Position numbers and translations under genes: made by a program
NCBI RefSeq assembly: GCF_040939455.1
Contig: NC_134108.1
Location: 10,507,501-10,571,500 of the forward strand
Length of the DNA stretch: 64,000 nt
Origin: Microcebus murinus
Lineage: Eukaryota > Chordata > Mammalia > Primates > Cheirogaleidae
Reading direction: 5' to 3'
The notes under the pieces: model-generated
Database searches by the model: none
What the model was told of the DNA's origin: nothing
The model's input: the letters and a program-made list of their open reading frames with translations, nothing else
Shown: in pieces, positions 46,426 through 58,079 of the stretch
Numbering within the stretch: position 1 is the first letter of the stretch
Layout of the letters: each line of letters starts with the position of its first letter

Positions 46426-46570
46426 TTGCTGGCGCGGCAGCTGATCAGATTCACATCATACACAGGCAGGGTTACTAGGCAACTGATTAAATAAACGTGC
46501 TGGTCCTACAAGCGAGCTTGCAATTAATTAACTTAACCATTTTCATTTCGACTGTTTTCTTCCCGTCTCC
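46426..46570. promoter_or_regulatory. Enhancer-like block with RFX X-box
   Basis: GTTACTAGGCAAC at 46471-46483 is a 13-bp imperfect palindrome fitting the RFX X-box pattern (GTTRCY..GGYAAC). Around it lie CAGCTGATCAGATTC, GATTAAATAAACG (forkhead-like) and GCAATTAATTAACTTAACC. Known: RFX factors act at ciliary and neural enhancers and promoters through such sites. No transcription start is evident, so an enhancer is the more natural reading. Confidence 0.35.
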
Positions 46571-47029
46571 ACCTCAACCTGTTTTGAGATCCTGAAATGT
46601 GAGAGGCATTGGGGACCTTCTTGCGTTCGGCAGGAGGAGGCTGAGGACCCACTTGCCTTGGATGAGAAATGCCCGACTCCTGTTAGATCTTCCCACACAT
46701 TGAGTGGAAAAACCTGATCAGCAGGTAATTAGCATCTTAAGCGAATAAGAAAACATACCCAAAATGCCCTGAAAGAGTGCAGGGCATGTGTCTCTCTATT
46801 CAAAAACTGCTATGCTTCCTGGGCAGAATGAGATGAAAAAGAACTTGCACTATGGAAAATCACTTTGATAGATCATTTCCATGCAAGGGTGTGTGTTCTG
46901 AGAGTGAACCATTCATGCGCTCCTTGCACATCCCAGCCCCCCTCCCCTCCGGGTGCTTTGGGGTGGAGAGGCCAATCCTTTTCCCAGCTGTGGTGGTCAG
47001 GGGGAAGCATTCCTGCAGGACGTGAAGCC

Positions 47030-47560
47030 TGGGGCCTGTCTTGAAAGTCGAGAGAAAGCCAGAAGAGAAAGACAATGTGAGTGGGCATTCCAGGAGAGGG
47101 TCCCATGTGAACAAAGACCTAGTTCCATTGGTAACATTGTGACCGATTTGGTTTGGATGAAGAAGAAAATGAGGGGCATGGAGTGGGGCTGGAGAAATTG
47201 GCAGGGCCAGGTGATGAAAGGCCACGCATGTCCATCTAAGGAGTTCGGACTTTATTCTGTGGGCAGTGGAAGCCACTGAAAGATTTTCCAAGGGAAGTGG
47301 CATAGCCAGACCCTACCCACTGGTCACTCTTGGTCACATAGAATTAGAATTTAAGAGGACACTAGACCCAGGAGAAAGAAAGACATGAAGAGATGAGTTA
47401 AGGCAGGGAGCAGAGACGGGCAGAAGAGGCAGTGTCAGGGCTGTTGTCCCTGGGAGTGGACAGGAGTGGGGGAGGGGCAGGCTGGCAGCCAGCATCCCGA
47501 TGTGAGAGCCTGAGTAGAGGGTGGAGGCTTTAACTGGATGTGAGAGTATAGAACCCCCCC
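47030..47560 (-). mobile_element. L2 LINE remnant
   Basis: Reversed L2: 'GAGTGGGCATTCCAGGAGAG', 'GACTTTATTCTGTGGGCAGT', 'GGAAGCCACTGAAAGATTTT' and 'CCAAGGGAAGTGGCATAGCC' correspond to the region upstream of the L2 3' end. The 179-codon minus-strand frame at 47334-47873 overlaps it but has no reverse transcriptase motif and I do not regard it as a gene. Confidence 0.65.
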
Positions 47561-48355
47561 CCCCGCAACTTTTACAAGTGTCTTGGCTGGGTGGAGGGAG
47601 GAGAAATGAATTCTGTTTTGCGCTTGCTGAGTTTGGAGTTTCTGCATGCAAAAAGCTAGCCATTAAATAAAGCAATTCCTTAATAATTCCCAAAAGGACA
47701 GGGATTAGGGGAGATTGTTTGTAGAAGCTACATTCCAAACAGACTTCTGTATAGGACTGAATTTCTATAGTAATTTTTAAAGCAGGATAGAGAATTGGTA
47801 GATAGAAGGAGGGGTCAGGGTGAAACCTCTTCCACTTAAATGTGTTACAGTAATAGCCAAAGAAAGTAAACATCTGCTGGCACTGATAACATCATTATTA
47901 CGCATACTTACTCGATTTATCCTAATCTGTCCTGATAACTGTGGAATGGCATTGCCTTATTCAAATGTGGAAGGGGTTGGAATTACCCATGATGAAGGTC
48001 TCACGTTGGATGATCTGATGTTTTCTGTTACTTGATCAAATGCCACCATCAGCCTTTGCTACCCGTATTTCCAAGCTAAGCTGTCCACTTAGAACGTAGG
48101 CTGGTTTTGGTCAGTCCTTGGTGCTCATGTTCTCACCATGCTGATAATTTGAGATTTACTTTACTTTCCTTTTAGTCCAGTTGGCCCGGCCTTGGACTAT
48201 TCAAAAACTTTTGACCCCTATCCTAATAGAGATCGGGGTGAAGAGATGAGACTTAGCTTTGCAGTTTCTGTGGGCATGCAGCTATAAGAGAAGTCGAATG
48301 TCACTGACAATGTAGCAGGTTGAAAAAACTGTTACTTGTTCTTAAACTTCATATT
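47561..48355. other. Unassigned sequence, no gene seen
   Basis: Begins after a C12-13 run at 47553-47565. No named repeat, exon or RNA gene recognised. Confidence 0.3.
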
Positions 48356-48359
48356 AAAA

Positions 48360-49330
48360 GTATCATAGTTTATCTATTAAATGTTTTAATGCAATTGGAT
48401 TTTTTCTTCCACACCAATACGTTTTTGAAATTTCAACATTGATATATGTTGTTCCAGTTCAACAATTTTAAAGATTGCATGGTATTCATTAAAGAAATCT
48501 GTCAATATTTATTCATCCTTTTAGTGACAAGTACATAGGTTGTTACAAGTTTGTCACTAATACAAACAATATTGATTCTTTTATAATTTGCCTTAAAATC
48601 TCTGTTGTCTGATATTAATATGGCTGCATCAAATTTATTTTGGTTAATATTTTCCTTTTAATTTCAAACTTTCTATATCTTTATGTTTTAATTGGGACTT
48701 CTATAAAGAGAACATAGCTAGAGTTTATTTTCATTTTTATTTATTACAATAATTTGATCTGATGATCTCGAATCTTTAACTGGGGAATTTATTCCATTTA
48801 TATTCATTGTGATTTTGAATTTTTGGATTTGCTTCTGCCAACATATTTTGTTCTTTTCACTCTTCCTTTTCCCCTCATTTTCTGTCTTCTTTTTCGGCTT
48901 GCTCATTTTTTATTCTAGTGTTTACCCGTTAAATGTTAACACAAATAATGGAGCTAACAAAGTCTAAAATCAATTACTATCTCCGGCTTCCTCAAGCATG
49001 TCCTATGGATCTTAAAATCCTTTATTTTGGATAAACTCTTTTTCATCTTCTATGTTGTTATAATGCTTCAACTCTATCTTATTATTATTATACCACTCAA
49101 AATTAATGGTAAAACAATAGTATTGTTATCCTCTTAAAAAGTCAACTATTATTGAGATTGATCTACATTTATACCAGTTTCTTTGTTCACAATTGCTTTT
49201 TTTCCTCTGGGATAACTTTCCTTTCTCTTGAAATGTACCCACTAGAAGTTCCCTCAGGGAGAGTCTTTCAGTGGAAAATAAATTATTACTTCTGTTCTAA
49301 ACATGCCTTTATTCCATTTTTTATTTCTTC
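48360..49330 (-). mobile_element. Old L1 LINE, antisense, decayed
   Basis: 'GTTGTCTGATATTAATATGG', CTGCATCAAATTTATTTTGG, 'TATTCCATTTATATTCATTG' and 'CTCAGGGAGAGTCTTTCAGT' track L1 ORF2 in reverse, with earlier 3' UTR-like sequence at 48370-48570. AT-rich, no coding potential left. Confidence 0.7.
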
Positions 49331-49339
49331 TATGCTGTG

Positions 49340-50055
49340 TTTTTATTTTAAAATAATTATAGATTTACAGGAAGTTGCAAAAATAGTACAGAGAAGTCCT
49401 GTGCACCCTTGCCCCAGCCTCCCCTGAGGGAACATGTTACCTAGGTATAGTATAGTATCAATACCAGGAAATTGGTGTTGGTACAAACCACAGGTCATTC
49501 AGATTCCATCCCCTACCCATGCATTCATTTCTCTTCCTCTTTTTCTACCCGGCCCCCATTGCTATCACATGTGTAGCTAAATGTAACACCACCAGGTCAA
49601 GATAACTAACTGGAACATCACCACAGGCTCCCTTATATGACCCTTTAAGGACACACCTACCCTTTCCCCACCATAACCCCTGGTGTGTCCAGCCAATGAT
49701 CTCTCCATTTCATCTCCATAATTTTATTTCAACAATGTTTTCTAAATGAAATCAAGCAGTGTGTAACCTTCTAGAATTGCCTTCATTCACTCAGTGTGAT
49801 TCTGTGGAGACTCATCCAGGTTTTCGTGTGGATCAATAGTTCATTTCTTTTTGTTGCTGAGTAGTATTCTGTAGCATGGGTGGACAATAATTTAACCTTT
49901 CATATATTGAAGAACATTTGGGAGTTAATCGTTTTTGGATATTATGAATGGCTATGGACACTCATGTACAAATTTTCATGTAGGCATAAGTTTCTCTAGG
50001 GCAAATGCCCAAAAGTGCAACTGGTGTGTCATATTCACGCTCACATCTTTAAAGT
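49340..50055 (-). mobile_element. L1 LINE 3' UTR, antisense
   Basis: 'TAGATTTACAGGAAGTTGCA', 'GTCCTGTGCACCCTTGCCCC', 'CAATACCAGGAAATTGGTGT', 'CTTCATTCACTCAGTGTGAT', 'TTTTTGTTGCTGAGTAGTAT' and 'GTTTTTGGATATTATGAATG' follow the reversed 3' part of L1M/L1ME elements. Confidence 0.8.
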
Positions 50056-50990
50056 GCAGTTTAGCTGTTGTAAATTTTTAAAAAATAAAATTTAAATTTA
50101 TTGCTGTATTCTATCTTCTTTTTTGCTGTTGGGAAGTTACTTTTAGTTATTTTTCTGTTGTTGAAAGATTCTTTTTTCTTCTGGTTGCTGTTAAGATCTT
50201 TTTGTTTTGGTGATCCATAGACACACTTTTCCTGTTTAGAATATTTAGTTCCATGAATCACAGGATGCATATATTTCATGCTTCCTACAAAATCGCAGTC
50301 ATTAATCACTTCCAATTTTGCCTCTCCTCATTTCTCCTGTTTTCTCCTAATTGAGAAAGGGTTTGAATTTTGAGTTTTCTCCTTCTATTTCCCATGTCTT
50401 TTAATGCCTCTTGAGAAATTTTCATCTCTTTATCCTGGGTTATTATTTCTTTAGTTATATCTTCTAGTTTCCAAATTTCTCCCTCTCTGTATCTACACTT
50501 GTGTTTACTTTTTAAATTATTTTTTAATTTTCATATATGTTGATTCCTTTAATAGTTTCTGTTGCCTTTTTCATGATTTTAATTTTGTAAATTCTTCTTC
50601 GTGTCTTAAGTAATAGAATATCCTTTATTATATATCTTTAAGAATTTTATTAGGTGGGTTCCTTAGGCACTGAATTCTTCAACTTGTTATATTTGCTTAT
50701 AGCAGACTTTCCCATGTCTTCGTTATTTTGCATTGTGAGCTCATGTTGTTTGGGGCCTTATCTATGGGACTCTTCTGCTGCCTGGGCTGAATCTGTACCC
50801 TTGCAGAGAGGTTTTCTGTTTGTTTAAATCAGATACCCCAGGGCATTACTAGTCTGGAACTGCTTTTATACTGAGTCCTCTGCTTGAAAGTTTGCAGACC
50901 AATTAGTTAGTGTAAATTCAAACCTGAAACCTACCTAAGAGTAGACCATTTTGTTAATAATTCTAGGGATTTATTTTTTATTTTTATTTT
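50056..50990 (-). mobile_element. Decayed L1-like sequence, antisense
   Basis: T-rich sequence such as 'TTGAGAAATTTTCATCTCTT' and 'GGTTATTATTTCTTTAGTTA' resembling reversed L1 internal regions. Boundaries are uncertain. Confidence 0.45.
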
Positions 50991-51535
50991 TTTGTCTCCT
51001 CAGGCTAAGAGAGACAGACTAAGACAATATAATGTATGCTGGGATGTGATCTACAACCCCAGAAAATTGGCCTTGATAGAAACCACACAGTTTATGCAGA
51101 TTTCTTCACTTACATACCTCCTTTCAGGCCCGAAGGACTTATTTTCCCAGCTACTGGGAGTTCTACCCACTGATAGCTGAGGCCTGGGAATTGTCCTCAG
51201 CCAAAGGTCAGGCCCCTTCCCCAGGAACAGCCTGCATCCAATGGGGTACAAAAGCTGGGACCCCTGTATGCCAGCTGAGGACACCCCTGAAGGGCCATCC
51301 AGCTTCAGAACTCCCTGTGGGGCTGGCCAAGGCCTTGCTGTGATGGTGCGGCAGTCCGGCCTCTTCCTCTACCCAGTTCTGCTCCATTCCTCCCCGCACA
51401 GCCATCGATCCTAACAGCAGCCCAGGCAAGCTCTCTTGCATGCTAAACTCTGCCTCACAGTCTGATTCCCCACATTATGCAACCACAAATCGTCACCTCC
51501 TGTCCTTGCTTAGTTAATAAAGCCCCTGTCATATC
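50991..51535. repeat. Unassigned repeat-like segment with AATAAA
   Basis: 'CAGCTGAGGACACCCCTGAA', 'CCCTGTGGGGCTGGCCAAGG' and CTCACAGTCTGATTCCCC recall an old mammalian interspersed repeat. A GGGTACAAAAGC string at 51244 and TTAATAAAGCCCC at 51514 give an LTR-like layout, but I cannot assign a family. Short opposed frames here are by-products. Confidence 0.35.
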
Positions 51536-52109
51536 ACGGCCCATCACCACTCGCTTTTCATTTCTTATTTGCCTCTGAAAATTTCCCTGGTGGTCTCATG
51601 AGTTCAGCTTTGCATTAAAGGAATGTTTTCTATATTTATTTCAATATTTTTAGATGTTTCATAGCAATAGGGTTTTTTGTTTTTTTTTTAAATTATATAG
51701 ATCACCAAAATGCCAGAACAGAAGACAGGCATGAGGGCTTCAGATGGGACTGCTTCATAAAAATATTATTATTGCCATTAAAGATAATTATTTTTCTTTC
51801 TGTGAAAGCAGCAATTTGTGAATTCTCCCTGTCCCTGTTTTGTGGATGATTTGTGTCCTTCATGTTGGTGGGTGATTTTGGGATACCTTGGCCCCTCTGC
51901 CAGCAAAGCCCTCACAGCCCCAGAGGACGAGGGACGTGTGCCATGCTGACTGCACTGCCTGCCCCAGGTTGCCGGGGCTAGAATACATGCTCCCTCACTC
52001 GGGTTAGACTCAGTAGTCAGCCTACTTCATCTTTTCCAAAGCGGAGGGAAAACCATGAGTATTTTTCTAAGAAATATGTATGGTATTCCTCCCCCCCAAA
52101 AGTACATAC

Positions 52110-52560
52110 AATTAAAGGTCAGCTTTATGGAGGCATAATGTGCACATAATTAAATGCACCCATTTTAAATGTACCTTCTAGTGTGTTTCGACAAATTTAT
52201 CCACATGCATAACCACCACTACATGAAGACACTGAATGTTTTCATCATGCTTAAATTGTTCCGTGTGCTCTTCCTTGCCAATGCCCCTGAAACCCGTGGC
52301 CACAGGCAACCACTGATGTGTTTTCTGTCATTATAGATTACATGTATCTTTCCTATCCATTCTATAAGTGAAATCATACAGAACGTATGCGTTTGGGCCT
52401 GCCTTCACTCACTCAGCATAATGGTTTGGAGATCTGCCCATGTTGCTGTGCGTATCAGTAGTTCATTCCTCTTTACTGCTAAGTGGTTTTTGATTGTGTG
52501 GATGTGCCATGGTCTGTTTATCCATTCCCCAAATTTTTCTATGAATTCTCCTTTTCTCTA
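52110..52560 (-). mobile_element. L1 LINE 3' UTR, antisense
   Basis: 'GGAGGCATAATGTGCACATA', 'CACCCATTTTAAATGTACCT', 'CATTCTATAAGTGAAATCAT', 'CCTTCACTCACTCAGCATAA', 'GTATCAGTAGTTCATTCCTC' and 'GGTCTGTTTATCCATTCCCC' are the reversed L1M 3' region. Confidence 0.85.
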
Positions 52561-53550
52561 TTCCAAAAGTTTTGGGATTCCAAAGCCCTTAACCTCTTAG
52601 ATACCATATAGTATTTCTTAGATGAGCTCCTCTACATCACTGGATTTTCATTTTTTGCTAAGAATAAATATCCAAATCAAATGGAACAAAACAACTACAA
52701 AGATATGTGTTCTGGAGGAGACTGATACAAATATTATTTTGATTCAGTAATCATTATCTTTAGCTAATTCTGCTATATTTCTACCTACTTGATTATGCAT
52801 GTTTATCTGTGATTGGTGCCAAATGTTTTTTTACAACTATTTTCCTCTTCATTTTCCTTCCTATTTCTTACTGATTTTAGCCCTTCCAAAAGAATTATAA
52901 TAAAATCTTTCTTACTCTTGCAAATCCCTTTCTTCCCATGACTTCCATTACCCCTCCTTCCCACCTATGCTCAGGTGCGGGCCGCACACTCAGGGTGCCT
53001 TACTGGGAGACGGGGGAGGCCAGGTCCCCTGGGAGGACAGAGAACAGGATGTAAGAGAGAGAAAGGAGGAAGGCAGGGAACTGTGACAGCAAAGTAGAGC
53101 ACCAATTAGAGAAGACATGAAAACGTTCTTACCTACCGAGGGCAGAGGCATAGCGAAAATATTACTCGGCAATACTCACAAGGAAAGAAGCATACACCTA
53201 ACTCCAACGTTTCTGTTCTTTTCATATTAAAAAAGCTACCTAAAAACCTATTATACAACCATAGTTATGTTTATGAAATACAATTTGGTTGTGGGTTGTG
53301 GTCCCCAAAATACAAAGAGAAAAGGAAAGGGGTCTCTCTGTTTCTACCTCCTCATCTCCCATCTCTCCCCGGCACGCTGAAGTGTGGCTCTGCCCACAGC
53401 ATCTCCCTGGAACGCTCTGCCCAATCGGAGCTTCTCTTTAAATTCTCCTCTCTCTTGTTAACCTTGCTGCATTTGATAATCCTGACCAGGCTTCCAAGAA
53501 GCTTCTTAAAAGATACTTCTCCCTTTGTTTCCAAATCATTTTATTTAGCC
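52561..53550. other. Unassigned sequence, no gene seen
   Basis: No repeat or exon recognised. Composition shifts from AT-rich to moderately GC-rich near 52960. Confidence 0.3.
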
Positions 53551-53554
53551 TCAG

Positions 53555-54033
53555 TGGTAGGATAAAAAATGGCCCCCAAAGACATTCATGTCCTAATTCC
53601 TAAAAAAGGAGCAGGGTGTCTTTTCAGATGCAATTGATTTAAGAATCTTAAAATGGAGACAGTGCCCTGGATTACGCAGGTGGGCCCTAAATGCAAACAC
53701 AGGTGTCTTTAAAAGAGAAAGGTAGTAGGGGATTCAACAACACACACGTGGGATAGGCCATGTGAAGACAGAGCAGAAAGAGACTTGAGAAGCTGGTTTG
53801 AAGACTGGAGAAATGTGGCCACAGCCAAGGAATACCAGCAGCTGCCAGAAGCCAGAAGCAAACAACAAATTCTCTCCTAGAAGGAATGTGACCCTTTTGA
53901 CACCTTGATTTCAGTCCAGCGACACTGAGTTTGGGCTTCTAACCTTCAAAACTGTGAGAGAGTAAGTTTCTGTTGTTTTAAGCCAGCCACTTTGTGGTGA
54001 TTTGTTACAGCAGCTGTAAGACACCGATACACA
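53555..54033 (+). mobile_element. MLT1-type LTR (ERVL-MaLR), solo
   Basis: 'AATGGCCCCCAAAGACATTC', ATGTCCTAATTCCTAAAAAAGG, 'GGATTACGCAGGTGGGCCCT', 'CCATGTGAAGACAGAGCAGA', 'AACCTTCAAAACTGTGAGAG' and 'TTTTAAGCCAGCCACTTTGT' with a terminal ACACCGATACACA run through the MLT1 consensus. About 480 bp. No internal retroviral sequence adjoins it, so it is a solitary long terminal repeat. Confidence 0.9.
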
Positions 54034-54807
54034 CTCTCTGGCAGTTCCTTCTCACTTTTCCTCTCTCTCTCTCTCCTTTGCTTTTTGTTTGTTTTTGAGG
54101 ATATCCAAATAGAAGTGAGAATTTAAGCTCCTGGTTTTATTCAACTTCTCTTTTTCTGTATTCTCTTCCCTAAGTGTCCATGTCTTAGCCTGTGAATCCT
54201 ATGAGTTCCTAAATCAGTATCTCTGGTGACAGGATTCCAACTGCCATGTAGCTAGCTTGTGGGCTTTCTGTATTCTATCCCCCTGCTCACTGTTTCCATT
54301 GACTTAATAGGATGTGAGGGGTGTTAATACATATTGCACATAAGAAGGTTCTTATGGTTGAATTACCTTGAGAATTTCTGGGTGAAACAAAGTGAAAGAA
54401 TGATAGTTCTTTATTATAGGACTTCTTCTTGACTTGTTGTGGAGTATTCCTTGGGAAATGGCTCTCGCAGTGGTAATTTCATTGTGGATTAAACCCCAGT
54501 TCCTGTCCTGAGAGCCTCTTTATGCATGAGCTTTGTCTACAGAAAATACGACCTTCTCCATCCCCTTCCCTGTTCCCTACTCTCTGCTAGAGCCACCCTT
54601 CTTCTACCTTGCTGCCCCCAATGGGCTCAGGCTTTATCCTTCTTCATGCCAAATTCTGCACTTCAATTAGAGTCCATAGTCCTATTTGTGAGGCTACTAG
54701 GGTTGAAGCACATAAAAAATTTTCTTCTTTCTTCCCCCTTTGTATTAATAGTATACGAGGTACAATCAGGTCCAGAGTAGGAACAGAAAGAGCCTAAATT
54801 TGAAAGC
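54034..54807. other. Unassigned sequence, no gene seen
   Basis: A CT-rich patch at 54060-54080; nothing else recognisable. Confidence 0.3.
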
Positions 54808-54821
54808 AATAATGACAATCT
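54808..54821. repeat. Target-site duplication of Alu arm, left
   Basis: AATAATGACAATCT, identical to 54984-54997 on the other side of the Alu arm. Confidence 0.9.
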
Positions 54822-54983
54822 TTTTCATATATATATATATATTAAATTTTTATTTATTTATTTTTATAAAAGATGAGGTCTCACTCTTGCTCAGGCTGGT
54901 TTTGAACTCCTGAGCTCAAGCAATCCTCCTACCTCTGCCTCCCAGAGTGCTAGGATTACAGGCATGAGCCACCATGCCCGGCC
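54822..54983 (-). mobile_element. Alu left-arm monomer / truncated Alu
   Basis: Reverse orientation: T-rich tail region (AT repeat plus TTTATTTATTTATTTTTAT), then GATGAGGTCTCACTCTTGCTCAGGC, 'TGAACTCCTGAGCTCAAGCA', 'GTGCTAGGATTACAGGCATG' and 'AGCCACCATGCCCGGCC' at the 5' end. One arm only, about 115 bp plus tail. Identical 14-bp duplications flank the unit, so it inserted as this short form and is not a fragment of a longer copy. Confidence 0.9.
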
Positions 54984-54997
54984 AATAATGACAATCT
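54984..54997. repeat. Target-site duplication of Alu arm, right
   Basis: AATAATGACAATCT, perfect match to the left copy. Confidence 0.9.
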
Positions 54998-56345
54998 AAC
55001 ACACCTTAAGTCTCTAGAAAAATACTAAGTCGTTGTTTCATTAAAAACAAAGCAAATACAATTCTTAAAAATGTGATTAGCTAAAGTAACATCAGGAAAG
55101 ATAGATTTGGGGAGGAGATTTGAAAATGAAACTCATCTACGCACAGGTAGGCCATCTGCCTCTCACCAGACTTCCTTGGCCTCCCAGCCATTTGCAGACA
55201 CCCACTGGTGGCTGTGAGACTATTCAGGGGTCTCATAATTATCTTCCCCTGAGCAAATTCACCACACTCAAGCCCAGCTGCCTCCTGGCCTGAGTCTGTC
55301 TGTGATAGTCTCTGGTATTCTCCATTGCTACAGACCTTACCATGAGGATTTCTAACCCTGTACCTTTAGGGACTGAGAGGTAGTAACTGGACTCTTGAGC
55401 TATTTTCAATATTTCAGAAAGCTTAGTGAGAATCTGCAGTGAGGCTGTGATGGCTACACATGGACTCACCATTTGGGGAGGAAGAAATCATTTTAAATCA
55501 GTTGTACTAATATAAGTTCGTTTGTGATGGTTAAAAGCTCCAACTGGCAATTCTGCATGTTTTCAGTGAACACAAATGAGGAAAAAAATTAGTAAGCAAT
55601 AACTGTTTTGTGGTTAATAGACAAAAATTTGTGAAAATGCGCATCCTACTGAGGAATGTAATAAAGGTGACCCTTAGTGGTGAAAAAAAATTAGGGATTA
55701 CTGCTGTATATCTTTCGGGACTGCCTTTATACTAATTCTTTCTCAACCTAATTACTCACTTTGTGCTTTACTTATTTTTTAATCCTTCCATAAATATTAT
55801 TCTGCCATCTACTTTCCTCCTTCTCTCTCCTTTCTTACCATGCAATGTGTGCCCAGTGGGTGATTTACAGCACTGCTCTGAAGTCCTTCTTAAAAACGAT
55901 GCCATAAAGAGCACAGCTCTGAAGTTACAACAGTGATTCTGCTTCCCCAGCACGTGGGGAAAAGCTCACCTTGCATGAGAGCAGCTCTCCTCCTCCCAAT
56001 CGCCCAAGACCAGCACCCCCGCCGACATCTGCCCCCTGCAAACACAAATTCTCCCTTACTGGATGGACATTGCCAAGGGCAGGAGCCTTTCTCCTTTTAT
56101 TTCTTTCAGGTCCCTGGCACTACCTGGTGCCATTCTGAGGACATGGTATGATTTTCAAAGATTTTTTAAACTGACAGAAAATTATCTTGTGTAGAACTTA
56201 ACATGACATTAAATAAGACCGGGCAATTAATAAGTGATGCAGAAGTGACTTTTTATTCAACACAACGCACTCACCAAAGTCTGGGTGGGTTGAAAAGGCA
56301 GCAGAAGACAAATGCTTTGGTTCTGGTATAAATTTTGGGATAAGC
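54998..56345. other. Unassigned sequence, no gene seen
   Basis: No named repeat, exon or RNA gene recognised. Confidence 0.35.
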
Positions 56346-56349
56346 TAAG

Positions 56350-56776
56350 TTTCTTAGTCTATTGTCTGCTGCTATAATGGAAGACCTGAGGCTGGGTGAT
56401 AAATAAAGAAAAGAGGGTTATTTGGCTCATGGTTTGGCAGACTGTACCAGAAGTATGGTTCTGGCATCTGCTTCTGGTGGGGGCCTCAGGGAGCTTCCAG
56501 GCAAGGCGGAAGGGGGAGGGGAGCAGGAGTGTCACAGGCGTGTCACAGGTGAGAGAAGGAGCAAGAGTGAGAAGGAGGAGTGCCCGGCTCTTTTAAACAA
56601 CCAGTTCTTGGTGAACTAATAGAGTGAAAGCTCAGTTATTACCCCAAGGAGGACACCAAGCCACTCAAGAGTGATTAACCTGGTCAAAAAACCACCTCCC
56701 ATTAGACCCCACCTCCAACACTGGGAATCAAATTTCAAGATGAGGTTTGGAGGGGACAAATACACAAACCACAGCA
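56350..56776 (-). mobile_element. MST/THE1-type LTR (ERVL-MaLR), solo
   Basis: Reverse orientation: 'TTAGTCTATTGTCTGCTGCT', 'GAGGCTGGGTGATAAATAAA', 'GGGGGCCTCAGGGAGCTTCC', 'CTCTTTTAAACAACCAGTTC', 'AGACCCCACCTCCAACACTG' and GGAATCAAATTTCAAGATGAG align with the reversed MST/THE1 LTR from end to end. About 427 bp, solitary. Apes and lemurs both carry MST; THE1 proper is anthropoid, so MST-age is likelier. Confidence 0.9.
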
Positions 56777-57075
56777 GTAAGGGACAACATGGACATGAGA
56801 TGGTTTGAAAAGATAAGAGGGTCTGAAGTCAGTTATATCTGTGGCCTGAGTTGCAGGACTGGTGTGGTGGTGAGCTGGTTATATCTTCAGTATATTTGCA
56901 GGTTTCAGGAAATTGAACTGCAAGCTCAGCTCACAACAGGACGAACTTTAGTATGCAGCTTGGCGTGATTGGACACTTCATTTATTTTCCATGTCGCACA
57001 AATAATATTACAACACGTTAATGAAAATTGAAATGAAAGAAAAACTTTGCCTGTGATTCACCATTGCAATAAATG
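56777..57075. other. Unassigned sequence, no gene seen
   Basis: Nothing recognisable as repeat or exon. Confidence 0.3.
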
Positions 57076-57079
57076 GCCA

Positions 57080-57215
57080 TTTTCATTTTTTCGTGTTCTA
57101 TGTTCTCTTACCAAATGAATACATTTTATGTGGTTATAGCTATAATGTAGGCACAGTTCCATATTCTGTTTTTCATTTAACATTTTATCACAGCCATTTT
57201 TCTATGTCATGACTG
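57080..57215 (-). mobile_element. L1 LINE 3' UTR fragment, antisense
   Basis: 'ATTCTGTTTTTCATTTAACA' and 'CAGCCATTTTTCTATGTCAT' resemble the reversed L1ME 3' UTR. Short. Confidence 0.45.
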
Positions 57216-57236
57216 CAGCCCCAGGCTCTGCAGCCC

Positions 57237-57270
57237 CAAGATGCAACACTGGAGCATGTGTTGCATCTTG
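57237..57270. repeat. Perfect 13-bp inverted repeat (hairpin)
   Basis: CAAGATGCAACAC at 57237-57249, 8-base loop TGGAGCAT, GTGTTGCATCTTG at 57258-57270. Every stem pair is Watson-Crick. No T-run follows on either side. Confidence 0.9.
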
Positions 57271-58079
57271 CTTTGCCATTTCCCTCGAGGAGACGTCAGA
57301 CAGGGCTGGGTGAGGTCTGTCCTTTGGGGTCAGCAGGGCCTGCCTATTGCCCACTCTGCCTGAATGCTTGGTAGGGGCTTATTTTATCATGGGGACTGAG
57401 GATTGGGGGACGAGGGTCCTTGAGTTTGCATGGAAAGATCAACTTTTCCATTTTCTTTCCAGCAGGGGCCCTGTTGGGGTTTGCTAGGGTTATATTGCCA
57501 ATGGGTCTGATGGGAAGATGGAGAAGAGAGAATGCAGACCTTGAACTACTCCCCCAATCACCAGGCTTGGGCCTCAGGAGCAGAGTAGCCTGACCACAGG
57601 GCCAAGCAGAGGCTCGAGTTGCCAGGAATTCTGTGCAGCCAGGGATGGGGGCCCATGTCGAGATTCAGGCTAACTCTGGTCAGCAGAGGAGCCCCGAGGG
57701 CCTGGCAGGTGTCTAGAGCTAACAGAATTGAAGAAGCCTTGGGAATCACTCTCATTTTTGCTTATTTATTCTAATTTCAGTAAACACTGCATAAGCTATT
57801 TGATTTATTTATTCCGGATCCTTACTCTGCCTCCTCCCAGAAAAGATTCGAGATGTCTTGCCCTAGATACCACAGGTTCAGAAATTCCAGCTTGTGTATT
57901 AGCGTCTGTGTCCCTTTTATGTAGACCTGCATAGTGTGGAGCGCATGGAAAGAAGAAGAGCCGGGGAAAGACAAACAAAGCTTAAGGAGGGTTGTAAAAT
58001 ACACACAAGGAAGCAGGTGAGCTTGGCCATTATTTCTTAGACAGGACACACCGGGAATAAAAAATACACAGCCTACTAT
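57271..58079. other. Unassigned sequence, no gene seen
   Basis: No repeat or exon recognised in this moderately GC-rich stretch. Confidence 0.3.

Noticed and set aside
45938..46494. Overlapping frames of up to 146 codons on both strands
   Set aside because: Mutual shadows over the same GC-balanced stretch; no conserved motif or exon signal.
47334..47873. 179-codon minus-strand frame, the longest in the window
   Set aside because: Overlaps an L2 relic, is Ser/Leu/Pro-rich, and has no domain, signal or splice context. A 179-codon open frame can arise by chance in 64 kb read in six frames.
53555..56776. Possible endogenous retrovirus with two LTRs (53555-54033 and 56350-56776)
   Set aside because: The LTRs belong to different MaLR families, lie in opposite orientations, and the interval holds no gag/pol-like sequence; they are two solo LTRs.
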